From Glaciihabitans sp. INWT7 (lineage in GTDB: Bacteria; Actinomycetota; Actinomycetes; Actinomycetales; Microbacteriaceae): a stretch of DNA of 64,000 nt. Positions 25,099-34,597 of the stretch are shown here, piece by piece (positions within the stretch are counted from its first letter, which is position 1; each line of letters starts with the position of its first letter). The stretch is taken from the NCBI RefSeq assembly GCF_014217685.1, contig NZ_CP043653.1, positions 62,001-126,000 of the forward strand, in the 5' to 3' direction. The notes beneath the pieces were generated by a model that saw only the letters and a list, made by a program, of their open reading frames with translations, did not search any database and was not told where the DNA came from. Position numbers and translations under genes: made by a program.

Positions 25099-26733
25099 AT
25101 GAAGAGAACCCTTGCCGCAATCACGACGATCGTGATCGCGGTCGGCCTTGCCATCACCGGAGTGTCCACCGCCAATGCGGACGATGTTGTCCCTCCGGTC
25201 ACCTCCGACGCGTCGCCGGCAGCAAGCCAGGCGGTAACGGATGTCCCGGCCCCGGCGCCATCGGTTACCCCTGCGGCCAAGGCGTCCACGCCCTATCCCT
25301 CCGCATCGCCGAGCCCGAGCCCGACCCCGAGCCCGTCGGCTTCGCCGAACCCGTACCCCACTCCCACGCCTACCTCGACATCGGTCCCGACCGCGGGAAA
25401 CGGCCGCTGTCTCCCCGCATCCGCCGTGGCGTACACCTATGACCCCGCCACAAACAGTGGGTCGGTGACAGTCACGGCTCAGCCGTACTTCAGCACGCTG
25501 CTGTGTGACCCCATCTTCATCACCGCGGCGAGCTGGAAGTACACGACGACGGCCTTCTGGCCACAGGTGCTCGACTCCTCGAAGACGAACAAATTGCTCG
25601 TCGACAAGGTCGGCACCTACGCGTATGGCGCCGAAGTGACCTGCGGCCAGGGTGACATCTACGCGCGCACCGGCTCCTACATCGTGCCGACCCCCACCCT
25701 GGATGGCCCCCACGCCTGGGAGAAATTCCTCAGCGGAATGGGTCTGAAGACGACCACCCCCGGAAGTACCTACGTGCAGACGCCGGTCGGCTGCGCCGAG
25801 ATCCCGACCCTTCCCCTCGTGGACCCGGCCCCGGTGACCTTCGTCGACACCTGCGGCACCGAGGGTGACAAGGTGGTGATCCCCGCTCTGACGAGCGAGG
25901 ACCACTTCACCTACTCGACCTCCGACGTCACGTCGAAGAGTGGCGTGCGCACCGTCACCGTGACTGCTGCGCCGGGCGAGGGCTACGGCTTCGGCTCGAA
26001 CGCCGTAACCTCTTGGTCTCACGCCTTCAAGACCGATGCACAGAACAACTGCGTGACGATCCCCGGTGGTCCAGAGGCGGTCGGCCAGACCTGCGCTGTG
26101 TCCGCCGACGGAGCGGTCAGCGGCTACCTCACGGTCGCACCGGTCACGGGAGTGGTCTACACGATCCACCCGGTCACCCCGACGGGCGCCGACATCACGG
26201 TGACCGCAGAGAAGACGAACGTGGCACCGGGTGAGTACCTGATCACAGCGGCGGCAGAACCGGGCTACATTCTCTCCGGGGTCACCGAGTGGCAGCGCAC
26301 GGTCGAGGACAACGCGGTGGACTGCAGCCTGCCGACCGACGCGTTCCTGCCGTCATCCGTGAGCTGGGTGGGTCAGACCTGCTCGGCGGGCGGAACGGTC
26401 AGCGGCTACATCGCCATCGATCCGACGGACTTCCTCAACTACTTCGTCGGCACCACCCAGCTGGTCTCCGCTCGCACGGCCTTCGCGCCGGGAACCTACA
26501 TCGTGACGGTGGTTGCTCCTCCCGGAGACACCATCGACGGTCCTTCCAGCTACACGGCGACCATCACCCGCCCGAATACCAGCTGCGGAAACCTGGAATC
26601 GCAGAGCCTCACCACGCTGGCCTTCACCGGCTTCGACTCGGGAGCCGGCTACCTCGCGGTGGCCTCCGCATTCCTGATGCTCGGAACGGCACTGGTGTTC
26701 GGCGCACGTCGCAAGGGCAAGGCGAAGGCCTAA
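25099..26733 (+). CDS. cell-wall-anchored repeat protein with LAFTG sorting signal
   Basis: A 544-residue secreted protein. It has a Sec signal peptide (about residues 1-27, cleaved after ANA) and a Ser/Pro/Thr-rich linker at 45-95. A unique domain with paired cysteines follows, then three related ~75-residue modules (starting near residues 250, 325 and 425; two begin VGQTC and contain VSGY). The C-terminus has LAFTG at 507-511, a hydrophobic span and a basic tail, the sorting signal of class E sortases. An AGGAG site precedes the ATG. No sortase gene lies in the window. Function unknown; an adhesin or wall protein is suggested. Confidence 0.8.
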   Translation: MKRTLAAITTIVIAVGLAITGVSTANADDVVPPVTSDASPAASQAVTDVPAPAPSVTPAAKASTPYPSASPSPSPTPSPSASPNPYPTPTPTSTSVPTAGNGRCLPASAVAYTYDPATNSGSVTVTAQPYFSTLLCDPIFITAASWKYTTTAFWPQVLDSSKTNKLLVDKVGTYAYGAEVTCGQGDIYARTGSYIVPTPTLDGPHAWEKFLSGMGLKTTTPGSTYVQTPVGCAEIPTLPLVDPAPVTFVDTCGTEGDKVVIPALTSEDHFTYSTSDVTSKSGVRTVTVTAAPGEGYGFGSNAVTSWSHAFKTDAQNNCVTIPGGPEAVGQTCAVSADGAVSGYLTVAPVTGVVYTIHPVTPTGADITVTAEKTNVAPGEYLITAAAEPGYILSGVTEWQRTVEDNAVDCSLPTDAFLPSSVSWVGQTCSAGGTVSGYIAIDPTDFLNYFVGTTQLVSARTAFAPGTYIVTVVAPPGDTIDGPSSYTATITRPNTSCGNLESQSLTTLAFTGFDSGAGYLAVASAFLMLGTALVFGARRKGKAKA

Positions 26734-26747
26734 GCGACTAAGACCAC

Positions 26748-26790
26748 ACGCCCCGCACTGACCTCTGGTCGGTGCGGGGCGTGTTCTTTG
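26748..26790 (+). terminator. strong rho-independent terminator
   Basis: A 16-bp stem (one G-U pair) at 26748-26763 and 26767-26782 with a 3-base TCT loop is followed by GTTCTTTG. It lies 15 bases after the LAFTG gene stop and separates it from the convergent hemA gene. Confidence 0.9.
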
Positions 26791-26859
26791 TACGGGGGAG
26801 GCCCGTGCGGCAGGGTCGGCTGTCCGTGCTGTCACCGAGCCGCGCGAACTGCCGAAGGC

Positions 26860-28134
26860 TCAGGCCTGAAGGTCGCCGCGAGCCTCTTCGACCGGGGTCG
26901 CAGCCGACACGTCGATGCCGAAGAGTGCGGTGACGGCGTCGCTGAAAGACTGGGCCTCTCCGGCCCGAGCAAGCTCCCTGGCGCGGACCGATGGCGTGTG
27001 CAGAAGCACCCCGGTGAGGTGGCGCAGTGCAGCCTCGACCCGTCCGTCCTCGTCGCCCCGTGTGCGCGCCCGTGCGATCTCGGTCTCCAGTAGTCCGAAG
27101 ACGTGGGTGCGGAGAGCCACCACCGCGGGGGTGAGCTGTTGCTCGGTGGTCGTCGCGGCGAACTCGGAGGCCGCGCTCGAGACGAGGGCGCGGGCATCCG
27201 TCGTCGCGGTGAGTTCCTCCAGGGGCGCATGCAGGCTGATGGTCTCGAGGTCGAGCAGTTCGATGCCCGCCACGGTCGCAACATCGGGGTGCACGTTGCG
27301 CGGCAACCCGAGGTCGATCACGATGCGACGCGCGTTTCCCCCAGAAGGAGACAGGTGAGCCGCGGAGACGACCGGTGCTTCGGTGGTGGTGCAGGTGATC
27401 ACGACATCTGCCGCGGCAAGGGCGGCGACGAGGTCGATGCTCGCCGTGAGCCCGAGCCGCAGGGCGAAGCGCGCTGCGCGGCCGGACGGGGAGTACACCG
27501 TGACATCCTCCGCCCCACGGTCGCGGAGCGCGGCGACGGTCGTGGCGGCATACTGGCCGGTGCCGACGATCAGCACCCGGGTGGCCGACCAGTCCGCGAT
27601 GCGACTGGAGGCGAGTTCGAGCCCGAGGCGAACGAGCGATCGGCCCGCGCCGCCGATGGCGGTCTGGTTCTTCACCTCGCGCGAGGTGTTGGCCGCCTTC
27701 TGGAAGAGGCGCTCGAGCGCGGATGAGGTGGTGCCTGCTGCGCGCGCCTGCTCGAGGGCGCGGCGCACCTGGCCCGAGATCTCGTCTTCGCCGACGATCA
27801 CCGACTCCAGGCCGGAGCTGACCGAGAAGAGATGTTCCGCCACGTCGTCGCCGCTCAGCACCGCGACCGTCTCGCGCAGTGCCGCGGGATCGATGCCACT
27901 GGCGGCACTGATCACCTGCACCGAGTTCTCCACCGCGACGGCCGTTGCGGCGGTGAGCGGCTCATCGATTTCGAGGTAGGCCTCGAAGCGATTGCAGGTG
28001 GCGAGCACGACCGCTCCGGAGACGAAATCACCGTCATTGACCAGGATGCCCGCCGCCTGCGGTGCACCGACAGAGAGCTTTTCGAGAATCTCGAAGCTCG
28101 CGTTGCGATGGTTGGCGGTCAGACACAGAAGCAC
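26860..28134 (-). CDS. hemA: glutamyl-tRNA reductase
   Basis: A 424-residue NADPH-dependent enzyme that makes glutamate-1-semialdehyde, the first committed step of heme synthesis by the C5 route. The catalytic cysteine is Cys47 in [27 protein letters not shown] is the family signature; [13 protein letters not shown] is the NADPH site and the C-terminal helices form the dimerisation domain. GTG 28134 is six bases after a TAGGCT box. It is divergent from hemE, so the two heme transcripts share the 28135-28209 promoter region. Confidence 0.96.
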   Translation of the reverse strand: MLLCLTANHRNASFEILEKLSVGAPQAAGILVNDGDFVSGAVVLATCNRFEAYLEIDEPLTAATAVAVENSVQVISAASGIDPAALRETVAVLSGDDVAEHLFSVSSGLESVIVGEDEISGQVRRALEQARAAGTTSSALERLFQKAANTSREVKNQTAIGGAGRSLVRLGLELASSRIADWSATRVLIVGTGQYAATTVAALRDRGAEDVTVYSPSGRAARFALRLGLTASIDLVAALAAADVVITCTTTEAPVVSAAHLSPSGGNARRIVIDLGLPRNVHPDVATVAGIELLDLETISLHAPLEELTATTDARALVSSAASEFAATTTEQQLTPAVVALRTHVFGLLETEIARARTRGDEDGRVEAALRHLTGVLLHTPSVRARELARAGEAQSFSDAVTALFGIDVSAATPVEEARGDLQA

Positions 28135-28209
28135 CTCCCCAGCCTACGTCCGGTCGCGACGGTCCAGCGGCGTCAGGCACTCCCAGCCCCCTCGCCCATA
28201 CTTAATCTC

Positions 28210-29280
28210 GTGAACCTCCCAGCCAGCCATCCCCTTATCGACGGCCGAACGGCTGACTCTCCGCTCATCCGGGCCTACCGCGGGGATCGTCCCCAGACCA
28301 CCCCGGTCTGGTTCATGCGCCAGGCGGGACGCTCGCTGCCCGAGTACCGCGCCCTTCGAGTCGGCACCAAGATGCTCGATGCCTGTCTCGATCCGGAGCT
28401 GTCGAGCGAGATCACCCTGCAGCCGGTGCGGCGCCACGGCGTGGATGCCGGCATCTTCTTCAGCGACATCGTCGTGCCGCTCAAGCTCGCCGGTGTGGAT
28501 GTCGACATCGTGCCTGGTCGCGGGCCGGTGCTCGGGGCCCCTCTCCGCACCGCGGCGGACATCGCGGCACTCCGCCCCCTCGAACCGGATGCCCTCGCCC
28601 CCATCACCGAAGGGGTCGCGCGCACGGTCGCGGAGCTGGGCCACACCCCGTTGATCGGATTCGCCGGCGCCCCGTTCACGCTCGCCGCCTATCTGGTCGA
28701 AGGTGGGCCCTCGAAAGACCACCTGCGCGCCCGCACCCTCATGCACGCGGAGCCCGCGACCTGGGATGCCCTGCTGCGCTGGGCGGCGGATGTCACCGGG
28801 GCCTTCCTCCGCGCGCAGGTGCTCGCCGGCGCGAGCGCGGTGCAGCTGTTCGACTCCTGGGTCGGCTCGCTCTCCGTCGCCGACTACGAGGGCCGCGTCG
28901 CGCCGTTCTCCCGGCAGGCGATCGCGCATGTCGCAGACCTCGGCGTGCCGGTCGTGCACTTCGGGGTGGGCACCGGCGAATTGCTCCGGTCGATGCACGC
29001 GATCGGCGTGGATGTGATGGGTGTCGACGATCGGCTGCCGCTCGATACGGCATCCGCTCGTCTCGGTGCTGCGGTGCCCCTGCAAGGCAACATCAATCCC
29101 GCTCTCCTCGCCGCGCCGTGGCCGGTGCTCGAGGCCCACGTGCTCGACGTGATCGAGCGGGGGAGGGCCGCCAGCGCCCACGTGCTGAACCTCGGGCATG
29201 GCGTGCCACCGGAGACGGACCCCGACGTTCTCAGCCGCATCGTGCGGCTCGCCCACTCGCCCGTCGTCGTCGATGCCTAG
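28210..29280 (+). CDS. hemE: uroporphyrinogen decarboxylase
   Basis: A 356-residue enzyme that converts uroporphyrinogen III to coproporphyrinogen III. Signature sequences are PVWFMRQAGRSLPEYR, GIFFSDIVVPL with the catalytic Asp, and LIGFAGAPFTLAAYLVEGG. GTG 28210 comes a few bases after a TACTTAAT sequence, consistent with a leaderless start. It heads the plus-strand heme operon and overlaps the next gene by eight bases. Confidence 0.96.
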   Translation: MNLPASHPLIDGRTADSPLIRAYRGDRPQTTPVWFMRQAGRSLPEYRALRVGTKMLDACLDPELSSEITLQPVRRHGVDAGIFFSDIVVPLKLAGVDVDIVPGRGPVLGAPLRTAADIAALRPLEPDALAPITEGVARTVAELGHTPLIGFAGAPFTLAAYLVEGGPSKDHLRARTLMHAEPATWDALLRWAADVTGAFLRAQVLAGASAVQLFDSWVGSLSVADYEGRVAPFSRQAIAHVADLGVPVVHFGVGTGELLRSMHAIGVDVMGVDDRLPLDTASARLGAAVPLQGNINPALLAAPWPVLEAHVLDVIERGRAASAHVLNLGHGVPPETDPDVLSRIVRLAHSPVVVDA

Positions 29281-30553
29281 CGCGATCATCGTCGGTGGCG
29301 GAATCGCCGGCCTGGTGATGGCTCGCGAGCTGGTGCTCGGCGGTCTCGATGTGACGCTGCTGGAGGCATCAGACCACCTCGGCGGCAAGATCGCCCGGCA
29401 CACCGTGGCCGGAATCGAGCTGGATGCCGGTGCCGAGAGTTTCGCGACCCGCCGAGATACCGTCGCCGGGCTGGCCCGTCAGCTCGGCCTCGAGGCGGCC
29501 GTCACCCCACCGAATCCGCAGGGCGCGTGGCTGCAGACCGCACAGGGGAAGGCGTTTCCCCTGCCCAAGACCGGCATCCTCGGCATCCCGGGAACCGCGC
29601 TCGCCGCCGACGTGATCGCCGTCGTCGGCTTCTGGGGCGCCTTTCGCGCCCAGCTCGACGAGCTCATGTTCGGCTTCGCCGGCTCGAAGGAGAAGAATCT
29701 CGGGCGGCTGGTGCGCCGACGGATGGGACGCCGCGTACTCGAACGGTTGGTCGCGCCGGTGACGCTCGGCATCCATTCCCGGCATCCCGACGAGTTGGAC
29801 ATCGACGTCGTTGCCCCGGGACTGCGCATGGCGATGCTCGCCACCGGCTCGCTCTCGCACGCCGTGCGCTCACTGCGGAGTGCCGCACCGGCCGGCACCG
29901 CGGTGTCGGGGTTGGTGGGGGGCATGTTCGGCCTGGTCGAGGTGCTGACGAGGGATCTCGAACGATTCGGCGTCTCGATTCGACTCGACTCCCCGGTTGC
30001 CGCGGTCGACGCATCGACGGTGACACTGGCCGCGGGCGGCATCCTCGAGGCAGACATCGTGGTGCTCGCGACCCCCCTCGCCTCGGGGGAGGCGCCGGCG
30101 ATCGTGCTCGCCACCCTCGTCGTGGACGCCCCGGAGCTGGACGCCGCCCCGCGCGGCACAGGCATGCTGGTGGCCCGTGACCCCGCAGACTCGCGGTTGC
30201 GGGCCAAAGCGCTGACCCATGCGACCGCCAAGTGGGACTGGCTCGCCGCACGCGTTCCGCCCCACCGTCACGTGCTTCGGCTATCGTATGACGGGGCGGC
30301 AGCGGGATCGGCAAGCGACGCCCAGTTGCGCGAATGCGCTCTGCGAGATGCGGGTGCTCTGCTCGGGGTGGGCATAGACGAGGCATCCGTGGTGGCCTTC
30401 GCCCGGGTCGACTGGAACGCTCCGGCGCACGGTGCCGAGGCGATCGACGGGGTGACGGTGGTGGGCGAGGGTGCAGCCGGCACCGGCCTCGCCGCTGTTG
30501 TCGCTCACGCTCGGCACGAGTCTGGACGTTTGCTGGAAGAGGTAGTGCACTAG
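29273..30553 (+). CDS. hemY: coproporphyrinogen III/protoporphyrinogen oxidase (CgoX/HemY)
   Basis: A 426-residue FAD oxidase with the dinucleotide motif IIVGGGIAGLVMARELV at the very N-terminus, LEASDHLGGKI and a C-terminal FAD-closing segment VVGEGAAGTGLAAVV. In Gram-positive bacteria with HemQ, this enzyme oxidises coproporphyrinogen III to coproporphyrin III. Some family members are a little longer (450-480), so the middle is compact. It overlaps hemE by eight bases. Confidence 0.9.
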   Translation: MPSAIIVGGGIAGLVMARELVLGGLDVTLLEASDHLGGKIARHTVAGIELDAGAESFATRRDTVAGLARQLGLEAAVTPPNPQGAWLQTAQGKAFPLPKTGILGIPGTALAADVIAVVGFWGAFRAQLDELMFGFAGSKEKNLGRLVRRRMGRRVLERLVAPVTLGIHSRHPDELDIDVVAPGLRMAMLATGSLSHAVRSLRSAAPAGTAVSGLVGGMFGLVEVLTRDLERFGVSIRLDSPVAAVDASTVTLAAGGILEADIVVLATPLASGEAPAIVLATLVVDAPELDAAPRGTGMLVARDPADSRLRAKALTHATAKWDWLAARVPPHRHVLRLSYDGAAAGSASDAQLRECALRDAGALLGVGIDEASVVAFARVDWNAPAHGAEAIDGVTVVGEGAAGTGLAAVVAHARHESGRLLEEVVH

Positions 30554-30624
30554 CCTCCGGGGGCTACTGTGGAACTGACCCCCAGACATATGCCCATTCG
30601 GGCACGCACAGGACGGAGCAAATC

Positions 30625-30939
30625 ATGCGAGGCAAAATTCTGCTCGTCGTCGGACTGGCCGCCGGCTATGTGCTCGGCGCCAAAGCCGGACGCGGTCGCT
30701 ACGAAGACATCAAACAGGCCACCAGCAAGCTGTGGGGAGACCCGCGGGTGCAGCGCCAGGTGAAGAACGTCGAAGGACGGGCCAAAGATTTCGCCAAGGA
30801 CAAGGCCCCGGAGGTCGTCGACTTCCTCAGCGACGGTGCCAAGAAGGTCGTGTCGCAGATTGGCAAGTCCGGATCGTCGAAGTCCCCGGCGTCACGCTCG
30901 GCGGCGGCGGCCAAACCGGCATCCGCCAGCGGAAAGTAG
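30625..30939 (+). CDS. small YtxH-like membrane-associated protein
   Basis: A 104-residue protein with one N-terminal hydrophobic segment (ILLVVGLAAGYVLGAKAG) that resembles YtxH-type proteins. A charged amphipathic region (EDIKQATSKLWGDPRVQRQV) and a Ser/Ala/Lys-rich tail follow. A GGACGGAG ribosome site precedes ATG 30625. First of three small envelope genes lodged inside the heme run. Function unknown; a stress-type membrane protein is suggested. Confidence 0.8.
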   Translation: MRGKILLVVGLAAGYVLGAKAGRGRYEDIKQATSKLWGDPRVQRQVKNVEGRAKDFAKDKAPEVVDFLSDGAKKVVSQIGKSGSSKSPASRSAAAAKPASASGK

Positions 30940-30946
30940 TTCGATA

Positions 30947-31357
30947 GTGAACGACGACACCACGTCGCGAAAGTCGCTCTTCGCCCTGATCGCGGACCTT
31001 CCCAGGCTCGTCATCGGACAGGTGAAGAACGAGATCGAGCAGTTCAAGAGCGAGTTGATCGCGAAACTGAAGCACGCGGGCATCGGCGTCGGCCTCTTCG
31101 CCGGCGCCGGATTCGTCGCGTTCTTCCTCTTCGCCGTGCTCATCGCTGCGGCGATCCTGGCCTTCGCCACCATCGTGCCGGGCTGGCTCGCGGCGCTCAT
31201 CGTCGCCGCCATCCTGCTGGTGATCGTGGTGATTCTCGTGCTCGTCGGGTTGCGCCAGGTTAAACAGGGCGTGCCGCCCGCACCCACCGAGACGATCAAG
31301 AGCGTGAAGAAAGACGTCAACACCCTCAAAGGGCTGGGAAAGCGGGAGAACCGATGA
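30947..31357 (+). CDS. phage-holin-family (DUF1469-like) membrane protein
   Basis: A 136-residue protein. An amphipathic N-terminus (LPRLVIGQVKNEIEQFKSEL) is followed by two adjacent membrane spans at residues ~47-75 and ~78-102, and a basic C-terminal tail. This is the layout of actinobacterial holin-superfamily/DUF1469 proteins, which are envelope proteins and not lysis proteins. GTG 30947 is chosen as the only good start; its stop overlaps the next ATG. Confidence 0.82.
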   Translation: MNDDTTSRKSLFALIADLPRLVIGQVKNEIEQFKSELIAKLKHAGIGVGLFAGAGFVAFFLFAVLIAAAILAFATIVPGWLAALIVAAILLVIVVILVLVGLRQVKQGVPPAPTETIKSVKKDVNTLKGLGKRENR

Positions 31358-31593
31358 CTGACACCTCACCGATCGAGTCGATCGAGACCCGTATCAGGAC
31401 CAACCGCTCCGAGCTCGAAGAGACCCTCGACGCGATCGAAGACAGACTCAATGTGCCGAAGCAGGTCGGCAAACTGACAGCTAAAGCGCAGTCCTCGTAC
31501 GAGGAGAACCCCGTACCGTGGATCATCGGAGCGACCGCAGCCGTGGTCGTCATCGGCGGCATCGTGGCCTGGGCGATCTTCGGCAACGACTAG
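31354..31593 (+). CDS. DUF3618-family small membrane protein
   Basis: A 79-residue DUF3618-type protein. The N-terminal helix ETRIRTNRSELEETLDAIED with RLNVPKQV is the family hallmark, followed by a single C-terminal membrane span (GATAAVVVIGGIVAWAIF). Start overlaps the previous stop (ATGA). DUF3618 and DUF1469 genes are commonly paired; function unknown. Confidence 0.85.
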   Translation: MTDTSPIESIETRIRTNRSELEETLDAIEDRLNVPKQVGKLTAKAQSSYEENPVPWIIGATAAVVVIGGIVAWAIFGND

Positions 31594-31613
31594 ATACTTC
31601 TTACGACGTCGAT

Positions 31614-31632
31614 TCGCTACGACCTGTAGCGA
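31614..31632. terminator. short hairpin after the envelope trio
   Basis: TCGCTAC and GTAGCGA form a perfect 7-bp stem with a 5-base loop, 20 bases after the DUF3618 stop. There is no adjacent T tract (a CTTTTTG lies ~30 bases on), so attenuation or an operator is as likely as termination. Confidence 0.4.
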
Positions 31633-31698
31633 GCACTCTCCCGCACAGGCGCACGGCCGCTTTTTGTTCTCGCAGCGATGCGGGGGAGGATAGACGGC

Positions 31699-32415
31699 AT
31701 GAGCACCACCCCGACCCCGAACGGGCATCCCCTCGGCGAGCCTGCGACCACCGAAGACCACACCACGACGGGCTACACCCTCTGGGCGGTCTTCCGCCGG
31801 GACGGCGGGGCGCCGGCCGGTGACGACGTCGCGTCCGTGTCCAGCGCGGTCGCCGAGGTGGAAGCAGCAGGAGTCACCGTGCGTGGGTTCTACGACGTCT
31901 CGAGTCTCCGCGCCGACGCCGATTTGATGATCTGGCTCCACGGTGGCACACCCGAGACCCTGCAGTGGGCGCTGCGCGAACTTCGTCGCAGCACCTTGCT
32001 GCGCACCCTGCTTCCCACCTGGAACGCGATGGGCGTGCACGTCGACGCCGAGTTCTCGGCCAGCCACCGGCCCGCGTTCATGCGGGACAAGGAGCCGGAA
32101 GCCTGGCTCACGGTCTACCCCTTCGTGCGCTCCTACGAGTGGTACATCCTGCCAGAGGAGGAACGCCGCGGGATGCTGGCCGACCACGGACGCAAGGGCG
32201 GCGCCTACCCGCAGGTGCTCGCCAACACCGTGGCATCCTTCGCCCTCGGCGACTACGAGTGGATCCTGGCGCTCGAAGCGCCTCAGCTCGTCGACCTCGT
32301 CGATCTGATGCGTCACCTCCGCCAGACCGAGGCGCGGCGCCACGTGCGCGAAGAGGTGCCGTTCTACACGGGACGTCGCATCGCCGTCTCCGAGATCGCA
32401 GAGGTGCTGCGATGA
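31699..32415 (+). CDS. hemQ: coproheme decarboxylase (HemQ/ChdC)
   Basis: A 238-residue chlorite-dismutase-fold enzyme that performs the last step of the coproporphyrin-dependent pathway, turning coproheme into heme b with peroxide. The active-site strand is YPFVRSYEWYILPEEERR; MLADHGRKGGAYPQV follows. A GGAGGA site precedes ATG 31699. The stop overlaps the hemH start, as expected for partners that pass coproheme directly. Confidence 0.94.
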   Translation: MSTTPTPNGHPLGEPATTEDHTTTGYTLWAVFRRDGGAPAGDDVASVSSAVAEVEAAGVTVRGFYDVSSLRADADLMIWLHGGTPETLQWALRELRRSTLLRTLLPTWNAMGVHVDAEFSASHRPAFMRDKEPEAWLTVYPFVRSYEWYILPEEERRGMLADHGRKGGAYPQVLANTVASFALGDYEWILALEAPQLVDLVDLMRHLRQTEARRHVREEVPFYTGRRIAVSEIAEVLR

Positions 32416-33644
32416 GCATCACCAATGGTGAGCTGGCCGGTGAGCTCGTTCGAGGAGCCACGGATGCGGCGAAGCACGGCCCGAAGCACGTGACCGAACC
32501 GACCGCCTATGACGCCATTTTGCTCGCGAGCTTCGGCGGTCCGGAAGGCCAGGACGACGTGATCCCGTTCCTGCGCAACGTGACCCGCGGTCGGGGCATC
32601 CCCGATGAACGTCTCGAAGAAGTTGCGCACCACTATCGCGCGTTCGACGGCATCAGCCCGATCAACCAACAGAACCGCGAGCTCAAGGCCGCACTCGAGG
32701 CGGAACTCGAGCGCCGCGGTATCGACCTCCCGGTGCTGTGGGGCAATCGCAACTGGGCCCCGTTCATCCGCGATGCGGTCGCCGAGGCGAACGAGCGAGG
32801 CTTCACGAAGCTCATCGCCATCGGCACGAGCGCCTACAGCTCGTATTCCAGCTGCCGCCAGTACCGCGAGGACTACGCGGCTGCACTCACCGACACCGGT
32901 CTCGACGGCGTGATCCAGATCGACAAGGTTCGCCAGTTCTTCGACCACCCCGGGTTCGTCACACCCTTCATCGATGGGTTGCGCACCGGTCTCGCCGAAG
33001 TCGCAGCAGCCGGCATCCCGCTCAGCGAGACCCATGTGCTGTTCTCCACCCATTCGATTCCGTCGACGGATGCCGCGAAGAGCGGCCCCTCGTTCCGCGG
33101 GTTCGGCGAAGGCGGCGCCTATGAGGCGCAGCACCGGGCGGTCGCGGAGGTCGTGATCGCGGCCCAGGACGGGAACGGCCCTGAAGCGGCAGTTCCCGCT
33201 GCGACCGCAGAGCGAGTCGCTCATTCGGCGGTGGAGTGGAGCCTCGTGTTCCAGTCGCGCAGTGGACCCCCCACCCAACCCTGGCTCGAGCCCGACATCA
33301 ACGATGCCATCCGTGATCTCGCGGCGGCCGGAATCCGCGCGGTCGTGATCGTGCCCCTCGGGTTCGTGAGCGACCACATGGAAGTGAAGTGGGATCTCGA
33401 CACCGAGGCGATGGAGACCTCGAACGAGCTCGGCGTGCTCGCCATCCGTGTGCCGACGCCGGGTATCCACGCGGCTTACGTCTCCGGGCTCATCGACCTC
33501 GTGCTCGAGCGCCGCGACGGTGTGCCGGCGGCGGAGCGACCCTCCCTCACCGCACTCGGTCCCTGGTACGACGTGTGCCGGTCGGGCTGCTGCGAGAATG
33601 TGCGCCTCGGATTCAAGCCCGCCCTCGCGGGGCAGACTCCGTGA
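32412..33644 (+). CDS. hemH: coproporphyrin ferrochelatase with 2Fe-2S cysteines
   Basis: A 410-residue ferrochelatase that inserts iron into coproporphyrin III. The catalytic histidine lies in LFSTHSIPS, and the acidic motif EWSLVFQSRSGPPTQPWLEPD is typical. Cys148 (YSSCRQYRED) and the C-terminal CRSGCC group (Cys389, 393, 394) match the 2Fe-2S ligands of actinobacterial ferrochelatases. The ~30 residues before TAYDAILLASFGG form an N-terminal extension. Start overlaps the hemQ stop (ATGA). Confidence 0.95.
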   Translation: MSITNGELAGELVRGATDAAKHGPKHVTEPTAYDAILLASFGGPEGQDDVIPFLRNVTRGRGIPDERLEEVAHHYRAFDGISPINQQNRELKAALEAELERRGIDLPVLWGNRNWAPFIRDAVAEANERGFTKLIAIGTSAYSSYSSCRQYREDYAAALTDTGLDGVIQIDKVRQFFDHPGFVTPFIDGLRTGLAEVAAAGIPLSETHVLFSTHSIPSTDAAKSGPSFRGFGEGGAYEAQHRAVAEVVIAAQDGNGPEAAVPAATAERVAHSAVEWSLVFQSRSGPPTQPWLEPDINDAIRDLAAAGIRAVVIVPLGFVSDHMEVKWDLDTEAMETSNELGVLAIRVPTPGIHAAYVSGLIDLVLERRDGVPAAERPSLTALGPWYDVCRSGCCENVRLGFKPALAGQTP

Positions 33645-34597
33645 GTGGATCCGGCGGCACGCTGCGCATCGGCACCCGCGGAAGCGCTCTGGCCCTTGCC
33701 CAGACCGGTGTGGTCGGAGCCGCCGTGGCAAAGGCATCCGGTCTCGAGGTGGAGATCGTGCCGATCGCCACCGAAGGAGACCACTCGACGGCGTCGCTCG
33801 CGACCCTCGGCGGCACCGGTGTCTTTGCGAGCGCGTTGCGCGAAGCGCTCCTCGCCGAGACCTGCGACCTCGTCGTGCACTCGCTCAAGGACCTGCCCAC
33901 CGAGGCCTACCCGGGGTTGCGCATCGGCGCCATCCCGAAGCGGGCGGATGCCCGGGACGCTCTCTGCGCGCGCGACGACCTCACTCTCGAGGCCCTGGCG
34001 CCCGGGGCGCGAGTCGGCACCGGTTCGCCGCGCCGCGCCGCGCAGCTGCGGGGCTGGCGCCCCGACGTGGAGGTCGTCGACATCCGCGGCAATGTAGACA
34101 CGCGCCTGCGCAAAGTAGCCGAGGGCGAGCTCGATGCGGTGGTGCTCGCCGCCGCCGGTCTCGGGCGCATCGGTCGGCTCGACGCGGTCTCGGAGTACTT
34201 CGAGCTCGGCAAGTGGGCGACGGCGCCCGGCCAGGGGGCCCTGGCGATCGAGGTGCGCGAGAGCTATTCGAGTACCTTTGCGGCAATGTTGAAGGCCATC
34301 GATCATCCGTCCACCCGTCTCGCCGTGCTGGCAGAGCGCGCGGTCCTCGCCCGGCTTGAGGCCGGCTGCGCCGCGCCGATCGGGGCCGCGGGCGTCGTCG
34401 ACGGCGAAATACTCTTCCTCACCGCCACGGTGTACGCACCCGATGGCACGAGTTCGGTCACCAGTTCGCACGCGCTGGTGCTCGAGGGCAACCCGGCCGA
34501 GCGCGCCCTCCTTCCGGCGGAGCTCGGGGACCGGGTCGCCGACGAGCTCCTCGCCCTCGGCGCCGCCGACATCGCTCCGATCGGATCCCTCACGTGA
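33641..34597 (+). CDS. hemC: hydroxymethylbilane synthase
   Basis: A 318-residue porphobilinogen deaminase that joins four porphobilinogens. LRIGTRGSALALAQ opens the protein; VHSLKDLPT and IRGNVDTRLRK bind the substrate; the cysteine in LEAGCAAPIG carries the dipyrromethane cofactor. GTG 33641 overlaps the hemH stop. A longer upstream reading lies in another frame of hemH and is not coding. Confidence 0.96.
   Translation: MSGSGGTLRIGTRGSALALAQTGVVGAAVAKASGLEVEIVPIATEGDHSTASLATLGGTGVFASALREALLAETCDLVVHSLKDLPTEAYPGLRIGAIPKRADARDALCARDDLTLEALAPGARVGTGSPRRAAQLRGWRPDVEVVDIRGNVDTRLRKVAEGELDAVVLAAAGLGRIGRLDAVSEYFELGKWATAPGQGALAIEVRESYSSTFAAMLKAIDHPSTRLAVLAERAVLARLEAGCAAPIGAAGVVDGEILFLTATVYAPDGTSSVTSSHALVLEGNPAERALLPAELGDRVADELLALGAADIAPIGSLT

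Noticed and set aside
30947-31357. Holin-family gene as a sign of a prophage
   Set aside because: The family is common in actinobacterial chromosomes next to DUF3618 genes, and no other phage gene is present.
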